Shown: in pieces, positions 50,240-58,392 of the stretch | Position numbering within the stretch: position 1 is the stretch's first letter | Layout of the letters: every line of letters starts with the position of its first letter | Origin: Bradyrhizobium sp. CCH5-F6 | Lineage (GTDB): Bacteria > Pseudomonadota > Alphaproteobacteria > Rhizobiales > Xanthobacteraceae | Length of the DNA stretch: 64,000 nucleotides | Assembly (NCBI RefSeq): GCF_001556045.1 | Contig: NZ_LSIC01000178.1 | Span: 113,821-177,820 of the forward strand | Direction of reading: 5' to 3' | Made by a program: the position numbers and the translations under genes | Notes under the pieces: model-generated | Told to the model about the DNA's origin: nothing | Database searches by the model: none | Seen by the model: only the letters and a program-made list of their open reading frames with translations

Positions 50240-50629
50240 TCCGATAGACTTCCTCTTCTCTGGACCGCGACAGCTGCTGTCCTGGCGACAATCGATATAA
50301 GTCCTACGCGGGCAGAATCACGTACCGGTGCCGGCTTCAACACGCGCGTGACTAGCATGAATGCGAGTACGCGCCAGGCAGCCCCGCGCAGGTCCTGCGC
50401 GCAGGCGGGCTGACGTCTGCACTTGCATCCGGCACTTCTCCCTCATCAGCACCTAAATAGGCCGCATAAGCGATGTTTTTCAAGCGGTTATACGGGATAC
50501 TCTCGTCAACAACCGTCCGACCGGCTGCTGGGTGATTGTCCCTGGCAAATTGTGTATGAAGCACGGACCAGCGAAGCCGACTTCATCCTGGTCGGCCTGC
50601 GCAGGGCGGGCACTGACCGTGGAGCAGCA
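50240..50629. promoter_or_regulatory. Divergent intergenic region of the purine cluster
   Basis: About 390 bases separate the allantoate amidohydrolase and deaminase genes. No coding frame is convincing. It should contain both promoters; CCTGCGCGCAGG near 50395 forms a short palindrome. The last 15 bases hold GGAGCAGCA, the deaminase ribosome site. Confidence 0.5.
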
Positions 50630-51115
50630 ATGGATGGCGCATCCGAACGTGACGAACACTTTCTGCGCCTGTCGTTCGCAGTCGCACATCGTTCGCTCAC
50701 CCACGGCAATCATCCCTTCGGCTGTGTCGTCGTTGCGGCTGACGGCAAGGTCCTCATCGAGAGCGAGAACGGCTACATGCCGGATCATGACGCCACCGCG
50801 CATGCCGAACGTCTCGCAGCCACCCAGGCCTGCCGCACCATCGGGCGCGAGGTGCTGGCGAAAGCCACGCTCTATTCGTCGGCCGAGCCCTGCGCGATGT
50901 GCGCTGGCGCCATCTACTGGGCCGGTATCGGCCGCGTCGTCTTTGGCCTCAGCGAGCACCGCCTGCGCGGCCTCACCGGTAACCATCCGGAGAACCCGAC
51001 GCTCGACCTGCCCTGCCGCCAGGTCTTTGCCGGTGGCCAGCGGCCGACGGAGGTCGTCGGACCGATGCTCGAGATGGAGGCTGAAGCGCTGCACGCAGGC
51101 GCATGGACGAAGTAA
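50630..51115 (+). CDS. CDA-fold nucleoside/guanine deaminase
   Basis: A 161-residue deaminase from ATG 50630; the upstream open frame has no family match. The zinc site is HAE (His58, Glu60) in ATAHAERLAA and PCAMC (Cys88, Cys91) in SSAEPCAMCAGAIYWAGIGR. The size and C-terminal segment (RQVFAGGQRPTEVVGPMLEM) fit the guanine deaminase/tRNA adenosine deaminase-like group. In the purine cluster a guanine deaminase producing xanthine is most likely. A separate 8-oxoguanine-deaminase-like enzyme is encoded at 56067. Confidence 0.82.
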   Translation: MDGASERDEHFLRLSFAVAHRSLTHGNHPFGCVVVAADGKVLIESENGYMPDHDATAHAERLAATQACRTIGREVLAKATLYSSAEPCAMCAGAIYWAGIGRVVFGLSEHRLRGLTGNHPENPTLDLPCRQVFAGGQRPTEVVGPMLEMEAEALHAGAWTK

Positions 51116-51235
51116 CAGTACATGCAAAAGGAGATGATGCTGCGGAGGTTTGACGCGCCAAGCGTTGAACGGGAGACGATGCTTCCTCACATCTTGCAGC
51201 GGTTCAAACTGGCCCACCATTGAGACACTTCACGC

Positions 51236-52825
51236 ATGCAAACGCACCAGCGAACGTCCGATCGGACGCCCAATGGCCAGCATTCCGGCGAAATCCCGCT
51301 CCTGAGGACGATCGGCCTCACCAAGCGTTACGGCGATTTCCTCGCCAACGATTCCATCGACATCGACATCCGGCCGAGTGAAATTCACGCCCTGCTCGGC
51401 GAGAACGGCGCCGGCAAGTCGACGCTGGTCAAAGCCATCTACGGGCTGATCCAGCCCAGCGCCGGCGAGATCCGCTGGCAGGGCCAGCCAATCGTGTTGC
51501 CGGGCCCGTCGGAAGCACGCAGCCGCGGCATCGGCATGGTGATCCAGCACTTCTCGCTGTTCGACAATCTCACCGTCGCCGAGAACGTCGCGCTCGGCCT
51601 CGACGGCAAGGAATCCTTCAAGGACATGTCGGCGCGGCTGGAACAGGTGTCGAAGACCTATGGACTGCCGCTCGATCCCAAGCGCGAAGTCTGGCAATTG
51701 TCGGTAGGCGAGCGCCAGCGCATCGAGATCGTCCGCGCGCTGATGCAGGACCCGAAGTTTCTCATCCTGGATGAGCCCACCGCGGTGCTGACGCCGCAGG
51801 AAGCAAATCAGCTCTTCATCGTGCTGGAACGGCTCAAGGCCGAGGGTCGCGCCATCCTGTACATCAGCCACAAGCTGGAGGAAGTGAAGCGCCTCTGTGA
51901 CACCGCAACGATCCTGCGCGGCGGCAGGAAGGTCGAGACCTGCAACCCTCGGCTCGAGACCGCGGCCTCGCTCGCGCGGATGATGGTCGGCGGAGAGATC
52001 AAGGAAGTGAAGGCCGCATCCGGCCGCAAAACCAATGTGCCGCGGCTGGTCGTCGACGATCTCTCGCTGACCCCCGCGGACGCGCATGGCGTGCGGCTCG
52101 AACACATCTCGTTCGAGCTGAAGGGCGGCGAGATCCTCGGCATCGCCGGCGTTGCCGGCAACGGCCAGGATGAGCTGTTCGCCGCGCTATCCGGTGAACG
52201 ACTCTCTGAGGATCCCGGCACCGTCGTGATCGAAGGGATCGCCGCCGGCCGGCTCTCGGTAACCCAACGGCGCAAGCTCGGCGCCGCTTTCGTGCCCGAG
52301 GAGCGGCTCGGCCACGCTACCGTGCCGCGCATGAAGCTGTCGGAGAACGCGCTGCTCACCGGCCATGCCGCCAGCGGCATGGTCCGTCGTGGCTTGATCG
52401 ATACCGCTGCCACGCTGAGGGCGGTCGACCGTACGACCGAGACGTTCGACGTCCGCAAGGCCAAGCGCGATCCGGAAGCTGCGAGCCTCTCCGGCGGCAA
52501 TCTGCAGAAATTCATCGTGGGCCGCGAGATCCTGCGCAATCCGTCGGTGCTGGTGGTGAACCAGCCGACCTGGGGCGTCGACGCCGGCGCCGCCGCGGTC
52601 ATCCGTCAGGCGCTGCTCGATCTCGCAACCGCAGGTGCCGCCGTCCTCGTCACCAGCCAGGATCTCGACGAGCTCGCGGAGATCGCCGACCGCATCGCCG
52701 TGATGTTCCATGGCAAGCTTTCGGCTCCGCTCACAGCAAGCGAGGCGAGCCGCGAAAAGCTCGGCCTTTTGATGGGCGGCAGCAGCCTGGAGCCGGAGGA
52801 GGCCGCGCATGCAGCTGGTGCTTGA
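51236..52825 (+). CDS. ABC transporter ATP-binding protein, purine/nucleoside-type (two NBDs)
   Basis: A 529-residue protein with two nucleotide-binding domains in tandem. NBD1 has Walker A HALLGENGAGKSTLVKAIYG, signature LSVGERQRIEIVRALM and Walker B FLILDEPTAVL. NBD2 has IAGVAGNGQDELFAALSGER (degenerate Walker A), signature SLSGGNLQKFIVGREILRN and VLVVNQPTWGVD. This arrangement is typical of carbohydrate and nucleoside importers that work with BMP-type binding proteins. It is the first gene of a four-gene transporter operon; its 3' end overlaps the permease gene by 17 bases. Confidence 0.92.
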   Translation: MQTHQRTSDRTPNGQHSGEIPLLRTIGLTKRYGDFLANDSIDIDIRPSEIHALLGENGAGKSTLVKAIYGLIQPSAGEIRWQGQPIVLPGPSEARSRGIGMVIQHFSLFDNLTVAENVALGLDGKESFKDMSARLEQVSKTYGLPLDPKREVWQLSVGERQRIEIVRALMQDPKFLILDEPTAVLTPQEANQLFIVLERLKAEGRAILYISHKLEEVKRLCDTATILRGGRKVETCNPRLETAASLARMMVGGEIKEVKAASGRKTNVPRLVVDDLSLTPADAHGVRLEHISFELKGGEILGIAGVAGNGQDELFAALSGERLSEDPGTVVIEGIAAGRLSVTQRRKLGAAFVPEERLGHATVPRMKLSENALLTGHAASGMVRRGLIDTAATLRAVDRTTETFDVRKAKRDPEAASLSGGNLQKFIVGREILRNPSVLVVNQPTWGVDAGAAAVIRQALLDLATAGAAVLVTSQDLDELAEIADRIAVMFHGKLSAPLTASEASREKLGLLMGGSSLEPEEAAHAAGA

Positions 52826-53900
52826 GAAGCGCGCCGAGCGATCCAGCACGATCGCGCTGGTGTCTCCGCTGATCGCGATCGGCCTTACGATCGCGACCAT
52901 GGTCGTCCTGTTCGCAATCCTCGGCAAGAATCCGCTGCTCGCCCTGCATGCCTATTTCATCGCGCCTTTGACCGACGGCTATTCGCTCCAGGAGATCGCG
53001 GTGAAGGCGACCCCGCTGGTGATGATCGCGATCGGGCTGTCGCTCTGCTATCTCGCCAATGCCTGGAACATCGGGGCCGAGGGGCAATTCCTGATCGGCG
53101 CCGTGGCGGGTAGCTGGATCGCGGTGAAGACGCAGGGCACCGACGCGGGCGCCTGGGTGCTGCCGGCCATGCTCATGCTCGCCGCGGCCGCAGGCGCGCT
53201 CTATGCGCTGATCCCCGCAATATGCAAGGTGAAGTTCGGCGCCAGCGAGATCCTGACCAGCCTGATGCTGGTCTATGTCGCCGACCTCCTGCTCGACTAT
53301 CTCGTACGCGGCCCCTGGCGCGATCCGCACGGGTTCAACTTTCCGACCACGGCCGAGTTCGATCCGGTGGCAACGGTGCCGCTGCTGATCGAGGGCGGCC
53401 GGCTGCATATCGGCTCGGTTCTCGCCCTGCTCGTCGTCGCCGCAGTGGCGATCCTGCTCGCGCGGACCATCAAGGGATTCGAGATCCGCGTGGTCGGAGC
53501 TGCGCCGCGCGCGGCGCGGTTCGGCGGCTTCAACGTCAATCAATCGATCATCGTGACCTTCGCGATATCAGGCGCACTGGCGGGTCTTGCTGGCATCATC
53601 GAGGTCGCAGGTCCGGTCGGGCATCTCCAGCCCGGCATCTCGCCGGGCTACGGCTTCACCGCAATCATCGTCGCATTCCTCGGCCGGTTGAATCCGCTTG
53701 GAATACTAATTGCAGGCCTTTTTCTCGCATTGACCTTTATCGGCGGCGAGCAGGCGCAGATCGCGATGAAGATCCCGTTGGACGTCACCAAGGTGTTCCA
53801 GGGTATCCTGCTGTTCTACGTGCTCGCCTGCGATTCCCTGATCCTGTACCGCTTCAAGCTGGTCTTCCCGAACCGACAGGTGACCCGTGGAGCTGGTTGA
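52809..53900 (+). CDS. ABC transporter permease (BMP-type, first)
   Basis: A 363-residue inner-membrane permease of the branched-chain/BMP type with many helices: LVSPLIAIGLTIATMVVLFAIL, MIAIGLSLCYLANAWNIGAE, GSVLALLVVAAVAILLARTI and others. The EAA-like loop, IGAEGQFLIGAVAGSWIAVK, is visible near residue 80. Its start overlaps the ATPase stop and its stop overlaps the next permease start by 14 bases, indicating translational coupling. Confidence 0.9.
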   Translation: MQLVLEKRAERSSTIALVSPLIAIGLTIATMVVLFAILGKNPLLALHAYFIAPLTDGYSLQEIAVKATPLVMIAIGLSLCYLANAWNIGAEGQFLIGAVAGSWIAVKTQGTDAGAWVLPAMLMLAAAAGALYALIPAICKVKFGASEILTSLMLVYVADLLLDYLVRGPWRDPHGFNFPTTAEFDPVATVPLLIEGGRLHIGSVLALLVVAAVAILLARTIKGFEIRVVGAAPRAARFGGFNVNQSIIVTFAISGALAGLAGIIEVAGPVGHLQPGISPGYGFTAIIVAFLGRLNPLGILIAGLFLALTFIGGEQAQIAMKIPLDVTKVFQGILLFYVLACDSLILYRFKLVFPNRQVTRGAG

Positions 53901-54804
53901 AGCCATCATCCTCGCGGTGCTCGCCGCGTCGACGCCGCTGCTGATCGCCGCGACCGGCGAGCTCGTGACGGAGCGCTCCGGCGTGCTGAATCTCGGCGTC
54001 GAGGGCATGATGATCGTCGGCGCGGCCTGTGGTTTTGCCGGGGCCTGGCTGACCGGATCGATTTTCATCGGCGCGCTGTTCGGCATGGTCGCGGGCACTC
54101 TGATGTCGCTCGTCTTCGCGCTGATGGCGCTCGGGCTTGCCGTCAACCAGGTTGCGACCGGGCTCGCGCTGACCATCCTCGGCATTGGGCTGTCAGGCCT
54201 GATCGGGGCCGGGTTTGTCGGCGAGCGCGTCACGCCCGCCGCGCAGCTCAGCATCCCGGGTCTCACCGACATCCCCCTGATCGGCCGTGTGCTGTTCGGC
54301 GAGAACGGCTTCGTCTATTTCTCCATTGCACTCATCGCCGGCGTCTGGTGGCTCCTGTACCGCACGCGGGCGGGCTTGATCCTCCGCGCCTGCGGCGACA
54401 ATCACGTCTCCGCACATGCGCTCGGCTATCCCGTGCTGCGCATCCGCACCTTCGCCGTGATGTTCGGCGGTGCCTGCGCCGGCCTTGCCGGTGCTTATCT
54501 GCCGCTCGCCTATACGCCGTTCTTCGTTCCAGGCATGACCGCCGGCCGCGGCTGGATCGCGCTGGCGCTGGTGGTGTTCTCGTCCTGGCGGCCAGGCCGG
54601 CTCGTGGCCGGCGCCTATCTGTTCGGCGCGGTGACGATCCTGCAATTGCATGCGCAAGGCTGGGGCGTCGGCATTCCCTCGCAGTTCATGTCGGCACTGC
54701 CTTATCTCGCGACCATCATCGTGCTCGTCCTGATCTCCCGCGCGCGGACCGGCGGTTCGACAGCGCCGGCGGCGCTCGGCACCGTGTTCGTGCCTGACCG
54801 CTGA
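53887..54804 (+). CDS. ABC transporter permease (BMP-type, second)
   Basis: A 305-residue permease beginning MELVEAIILAVLAASTPLLI, with NLGVEGMMIVGAACGFAGAW as the glycine-rich loop, and helices LVFALMALGLAVNQVATGLALT and others. Together with 52809-53900 it forms the heterodimeric channel. Its stop is 76 bases before the binding protein. Confidence 0.9.
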   Translation: MELVEAIILAVLAASTPLLIAATGELVTERSGVLNLGVEGMMIVGAACGFAGAWLTGSIFIGALFGMVAGTLMSLVFALMALGLAVNQVATGLALTILGIGLSGLIGAGFVGERVTPAAQLSIPGLTDIPLIGRVLFGENGFVYFSIALIAGVWWLLYRTRAGLILRACGDNHVSAHALGYPVLRIRTFAVMFGGACAGLAGAYLPLAYTPFFVPGMTAGRGWIALALVVFSSWRPGRLVAGAYLFGAVTILQLHAQGWGVGIPSQFMSALPYLATIIVLVLISRARTGGSTAPAALGTVFVPDR

Positions 54805-54880
54805 GTCCCGTTTCCGCGGCACGCGCGATGGGGCGCGCGCGTCGCGGATCGTGCTTTCCCCTGACGTTTGGAGATTGATG

Positions 54881-55957
54881 ATGTGGAAATCACTTCTTGC
54901 ACTGACTGTCGGGCTTTTGCTTGCCGGGAACGTCAGCGCAGCCTCCGCCGCAGACAAGCTGAAGGTCGGCTTCATCTATGTAGGTCCGATTGGAGACCTT
55001 GGCTGGACCTATCAGCACGACCTCGGTCGTCAGGCGCTGGTGAAGGAATTGGGTGACAAGATCGAGACCACCTATCTCGAGAACGTGCCCGAAGGTCCCG
55101 ACGCCGAGCGCGCGATCGAGCAGCTGGTCCGCGCCGGCAACAAGCTGATCTTCACGACGTCCTTCGGCTATATGGATTCGACGTTGAAGGTAGCCAAGAA
55201 ATATCCGAACGTGCATTTCGAGCACGCCACCGGCTACAAGCGCAACCCGAACATGTCGACCTACTCGGCCAAATGGTACCAGGGCCGCTACATTCAAGGC
55301 CTGATCGCGGCCAGGATGTCGAAGTCAGGCGTGCTCGGCTACATCGGCTCGTTCCCGATTCCGGAGGTCGTCTCCGGCATCAACGCGACGATGCTGGCAG
55401 CGCAGACCATCAACCCGAACATCAAGGTCAAGATCATCTGGGCCAACACCTGGTTCGATCCAGGCAAGGAAGCCGACGCCGCCAAGGCGCTGATCGACCA
55501 GGGCGCCGACGTCATCATGCAGCACACGGATTCTCCGGCCGCGATGCAGATCGCCAGCGAACGCGGCAAGCTCGCCTTCGGCCAGGATTCCGAGATGATC
55601 AAGTTCGGGCCCAAGACCCAGCTCACCTCGATCCTGGATACCTGGGGCCCTTACTACATCGAGCGCGTGAAGGCCGAGTTCGCGGGAACCTGGAAATCCG
55701 AGGACACCTGGGGCGGCCTCGACAGCCACATGTTTGCCATGGCCCCCTACACCAACATGCCCGATGATGTGAAAAAAATGGCCGAGGATGCCCAGGCCGC
55801 AATCACCGCCGGCAAGCTGCACCCGTTCAAATGCCCGATCGTTGGGCAGGACGGCAAGCCGGTCGAGTGCAAGGGCGGCGATCACCTCGACGATAGCCAG
55901 ATCCTCGGCATGAATTTCTACGTCAAGGGCATCGACGACAAGCTCCCGGGCAAGTAG
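54881..55957 (+). CDS. BMP family ABC transporter substrate-binding protein
   Basis: A 358-residue binding protein from ATG 54881 (GGAG seven bases upstream; the neighbouring ATG at 54878 is possible). It has a signal peptide (MWKSLLALTVGLLLAGNVSA...AADK) and the BMP/PnrA pattern: VGFIYVGPIGDLGWTYQHDL, FTTSFGYMDSTLKVAKKYPN and IMQHTDSPAAMQIASERGKL. PnrA-type proteins bind nucleosides or purines. In context of the purine genes it should load a purine, nucleoside or ureide for the importer at 51236-54804. Confidence 0.9.
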   Translation: MWKSLLALTVGLLLAGNVSAASAADKLKVGFIYVGPIGDLGWTYQHDLGRQALVKELGDKIETTYLENVPEGPDAERAIEQLVRAGNKLIFTTSFGYMDSTLKVAKKYPNVHFEHATGYKRNPNMSTYSAKWYQGRYIQGLIAARMSKSGVLGYIGSFPIPEVVSGINATMLAAQTINPNIKVKIIWANTWFDPGKEADAAKALIDQGADVIMQHTDSPAAMQIASERGKLAFGQDSEMIKFGPKTQLTSILDTWGPYYIERVKAEFAGTWKSEDTWGGLDSHMFAMAPYTNMPDDVKKMAEDAQAAITAGKLHPFKCPIVGQDGKPVECKGGDHLDDSQILGMNFYVKGIDDKLPGK

Positions 55958-56066
55958 CACGCTTCTTGCTTCGTCGAAAACACCTGCTCCTCCCGGAGGA
56001 GGTTCGGAGGGGGTGGCCAGAAGCACCCGGCACTTGTGGCTGCCCCCTCTTTCCATCTTGCCTGGC

Positions 56067-57416
56067 TTATCCCGCCCGCATGGCCCGCGCCGCGGAACTG
56101 TGGCGGCGCATGAGGTCTGCCACATCCAGGCCCGGAATCGCGCCGTCGATCACCGTCCATCTCCCGGCCACCATCACCCGGTCTGCCCGATGCGCCCCGC
56201 ACAGCACCAGCGCGGCCAGCGGATCGCCGTGGCCGGAGAAGCGCAGCTCGTCGAGTTTGAACAGGGCAAGGTCGGCGGCCTTGCCGACGGCGATCTCGCC
56301 GAGCTCCGGGCGGCCGACGCAGGCCGCCGAGCCCTTGGTGGCCCAGCGCAGCGCATCCGTTTGACTGACCTTCGTCACGCCATATCGCGCCCGTTGCACC
56401 AGGAAGGCGGCGCGCACCTCCTGCATCAGGTTCGAGCCATCGTTCGACGACGAGCCATCGACGCCGATGCCGATCCCGACGCCGGCCTCTTCCATCTCGC
56501 AGACAGGACAGCAGCCGGACGCCAGCAGCTGGTTGCTGCACGCGCAATGGCTGATGGTCGTCTTCGCCTTGGCGAGCCGCTTGATCTCGTCGTCGTTGAA
56601 AAAAATGCCGTGGGCGAGCCAGGTTCGCGCATTGAGCCAGCCGCATTGCTCGAGATAGTCGAGCGGGCGGCAGCCATACATCTGCTGACAGAATTCGTTC
56701 TCGTCCTCGGTCTCGGCGAGATGGGTGTGCAGGCGCACGTCGAGCTTGTCGGCGAGATCGGCCGTGGCGCGCATCAGCGAGGTCGTCACCGAGAATGGCG
56801 AGCACGGCGCAAGCGCGATCTGCACCATCGCATCCGCACCACGCTGGTGATGCCTTGCGACCACACGCGCGCTGTCGGCGAGAATTGTGTCCTCGTCCTG
56901 CACGACACTGTCAGGCGGCAGGCCTCCGTCGCGCTGCGACAGATTCATCGAGCCTCGGGTCAGCAGCACCCGCATGCCCAACCGCTGCGCGACCGCCACC
57001 TCGATGTCGACGGCGTCCTCGAGTCCTGCCGGAAAGACGTAATGGTGATCGGTCGTGGTGGTGCAGCCCGAGAGCAGCAGCTCGGACATCGCCACGGTGA
57101 CGCCGAGCTCGAGCGCATCAGGCGTCAGCTTCGCCCAGACCGGATAGAGCGCCTGGAGCCAGGGAAACAGCTCCCGGTCCAGCGCCGCGGGCAGCGCCCG
57201 CGTCAGCGTCTGGTAGAAATGATGATGGGTGTTGATCAGGCCCGGCAGCACGACATGCTCGCCCGCATCGAACACCGCGACATCCGCCGTCACGGGCGTA
57301 GCGCCAGCCGGCACGAGCTCGACGATCCGGCCGCCCTTCACCACGAAGCCGCGCTCGGCACCGTCGGCGAGGATGGCGAGGGGATCCCTGATCCAGACGG
57401 GCTTCGCATCGCTCAT
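56067..57416 (-). CDS. 8-oxoguanine deaminase-like amidohydrolase
   Basis: A 449-residue amidohydrolase-superfamily enzyme from ATG 57416 (MSDAKPVWIR). Metal sites are the HxH in LPGLINTHHHFYQTLTRALP, His in LDVRLHTHLAETEDENEF, His in TWLAHGIFFNDDEI, and Asp in IGIGVDGSSSNDGSNL. The second-shell pattern 'SHCACSNQLLASG' and CP-rich CCPVCEMEEAG loop follow the atrazine chlorohydrolase/8-oxoguanine deaminase group. In a purine cluster 8-oxoguanine or guanine deamination to urate/xanthine is likely. It is divergent from the xanthine dehydrogenase FAD subunit. Confidence 0.85.
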   Translation of the reverse strand: MSDAKPVWIRDPLAILADGAERGFVVKGGRIVELVPAGATPVTADVAVFDAGEHVVLPGLINTHHHFYQTLTRALPAALDRELFPWLQALYPVWAKLTPDALELGVTVAMSELLLSGCTTTTDHHYVFPAGLEDAVDIEVAVAQRLGMRVLLTRGSMNLSQRDGGLPPDSVVQDEDTILADSARVVARHHQRGADAMVQIALAPCSPFSVTTSLMRATADLADKLDVRLHTHLAETEDENEFCQQMYGCRPLDYLEQCGWLNARTWLAHGIFFNDDEIKRLAKAKTTISHCACSNQLLASGCCPVCEMEEAGVGIGIGVDGSSSNDGSNLMQEVRAAFLVQRARYGVTKVSQTDALRWATKGSAACVGRPELGEIAVGKAADLALFKLDELRFSGHGDPLAALVLCGAHRADRVMVAGRWTVIDGAIPGLDVADLMRRHSSAARAMRAG

Positions 57417-57515
57417 GATCCTGTTTCTCCACACACCGAATGACGACCAGCCTGCAAGGGGAACGCCAACCCGAACACGACATTGCTACGACTTGCTTGT
57501 TGCGGCTTGGCTCCG

Positions 57516-57527
57516 GTCTTGCAAGAC
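57516..57527. promoter_or_regulatory. Palindrome in the 8-oxoguanine deaminase/xanthine dehydrogenase divergent promoter
   Basis: GTCTTGCAAGAC is a perfect 12-bp palindrome located 38 bases before the xanthine dehydrogenase start in a 148-base divergent region. It may be an operator; no regulator gene was found in the window. Confidence 0.4.
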
Positions 57528-57564
57528 TCGGCACGATTCAACACGCGGAAGCGCTGGCGCGGCC

Positions 57565-58392
57565 ATGGATTTGAATACCATCACATCGGTGGCCCATCCA
57601 CAAACGCGCGCGCAACTGCCTGCCTGGACGACAGGAGATGCTTGGCTTGCCGGCGGCACCTGGCTGTACTCGGAGCCGCAGGTCCACCTGAGGCGACTGA
57701 TCGATCTCAGCGACCTGAGATGGCCGCCGCTGACGATCACGGAGAGCCATCTCTCCATTGCCGCCACCTGCACGATTGCACAGCTGGAGGGACTAGCCTG
57801 CCCGCCCGACTGGCTCGCGGCGCCATTGATCGGCCAGTGTTGCCGGGCCTTCCTCGCCTCGTTCAAGATCTGGAAGACAGCCACGGTCGGCGGCAATGTC
57901 TGCATGTCGCTGCCGGCGGGACCGATGATCTCGCTCACATCGGCGCTCGACGGCGTCTGCACCATCTGGAAGGCCGGCGGCGGCGAGCAGAACATTCCCG
58001 TCGTCGATTTCGTCACCGGCAACCAGAGCAACCGTCTCATGCCCGGCGACCTGCTGCGGCAGATCGATATCCCGATTGCGGCGTTGCGCCGCCGCGCGGC
58101 CTTTCGCCAGATTTCGCTGGCCCCCGTCGGTCGATCGGCGGCGCTTCTGATCGGCAGCCTCGATCCGGATGGCAGACTGACCCTGACGATCACCGCATCG
58201 ACGGTACGCCCGGTCCAGCTCTCCTTTGCCAAGGCGCCGGACGCAGCTGCGCTCCGCGCCGCCATCTCGGAAGGGATCACCGAGGAGCTGTACAACACCG
58301 ACATCCACGGCAAGCCGCTCTGGCGCAAGCACATGACCTTGCGCCTCGCCGAGGAGATCCGCGGCGAGCTCCTGGGGGCGACGCCGTCATGA
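57565..58392 (+). CDS. Xanthine dehydrogenase family, FAD-binding subunit
   Basis: A 275-residue protein from ATG 57565. The FAD domain has GDAWLAGGTWLYSEPQVHLR and FLASFKIWKTATVGGNVCMS, with the second glycine-rich loop TVGGNVCMSLPAGPM near residue 115, and a C-terminal CO-dehydrogenase-type domain (FRQISLAPVGRSAALLIGSL). It supplies electrons from the Mo/FeS subunit (next gene) to an acceptor. The stop overlaps the next start (ATGA). Confidence 0.85.
   Translation: MDLNTITSVAHPQTRAQLPAWTTGDAWLAGGTWLYSEPQVHLRRLIDLSDLRWPPLTITESHLSIAATCTIAQLEGLACPPDWLAAPLIGQCCRAFLASFKIWKTATVGGNVCMSLPAGPMISLTSALDGVCTIWKAGGGEQNIPVVDFVTGNQSNRLMPGDLLRQIDIPIAALRRRAAFRQISLAPVGRSAALLIGSLDPDGRLTLTITASTVRPVQLSFAKAPDAAALRAAISEGITEELYNTDIHGKPLWRKHMTLRLAEEIRGELLGATPS

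Noticed and set aside
49541..50413. 290-codon plus-strand frame over the allantoate amidohydrolase
   Set aside because: Reverse of a gene with all M20 metal ligands; no ribosome site or motif.
57483..58388. N-terminal extension of the xanthine dehydrogenase Mo/FeS protein
   Set aside because: The frame is open upstream of 58389, but that part overlaps the real FAD subunit in another frame and lacks homology; the ATG at 58389 starts the ferredoxin domain exactly.
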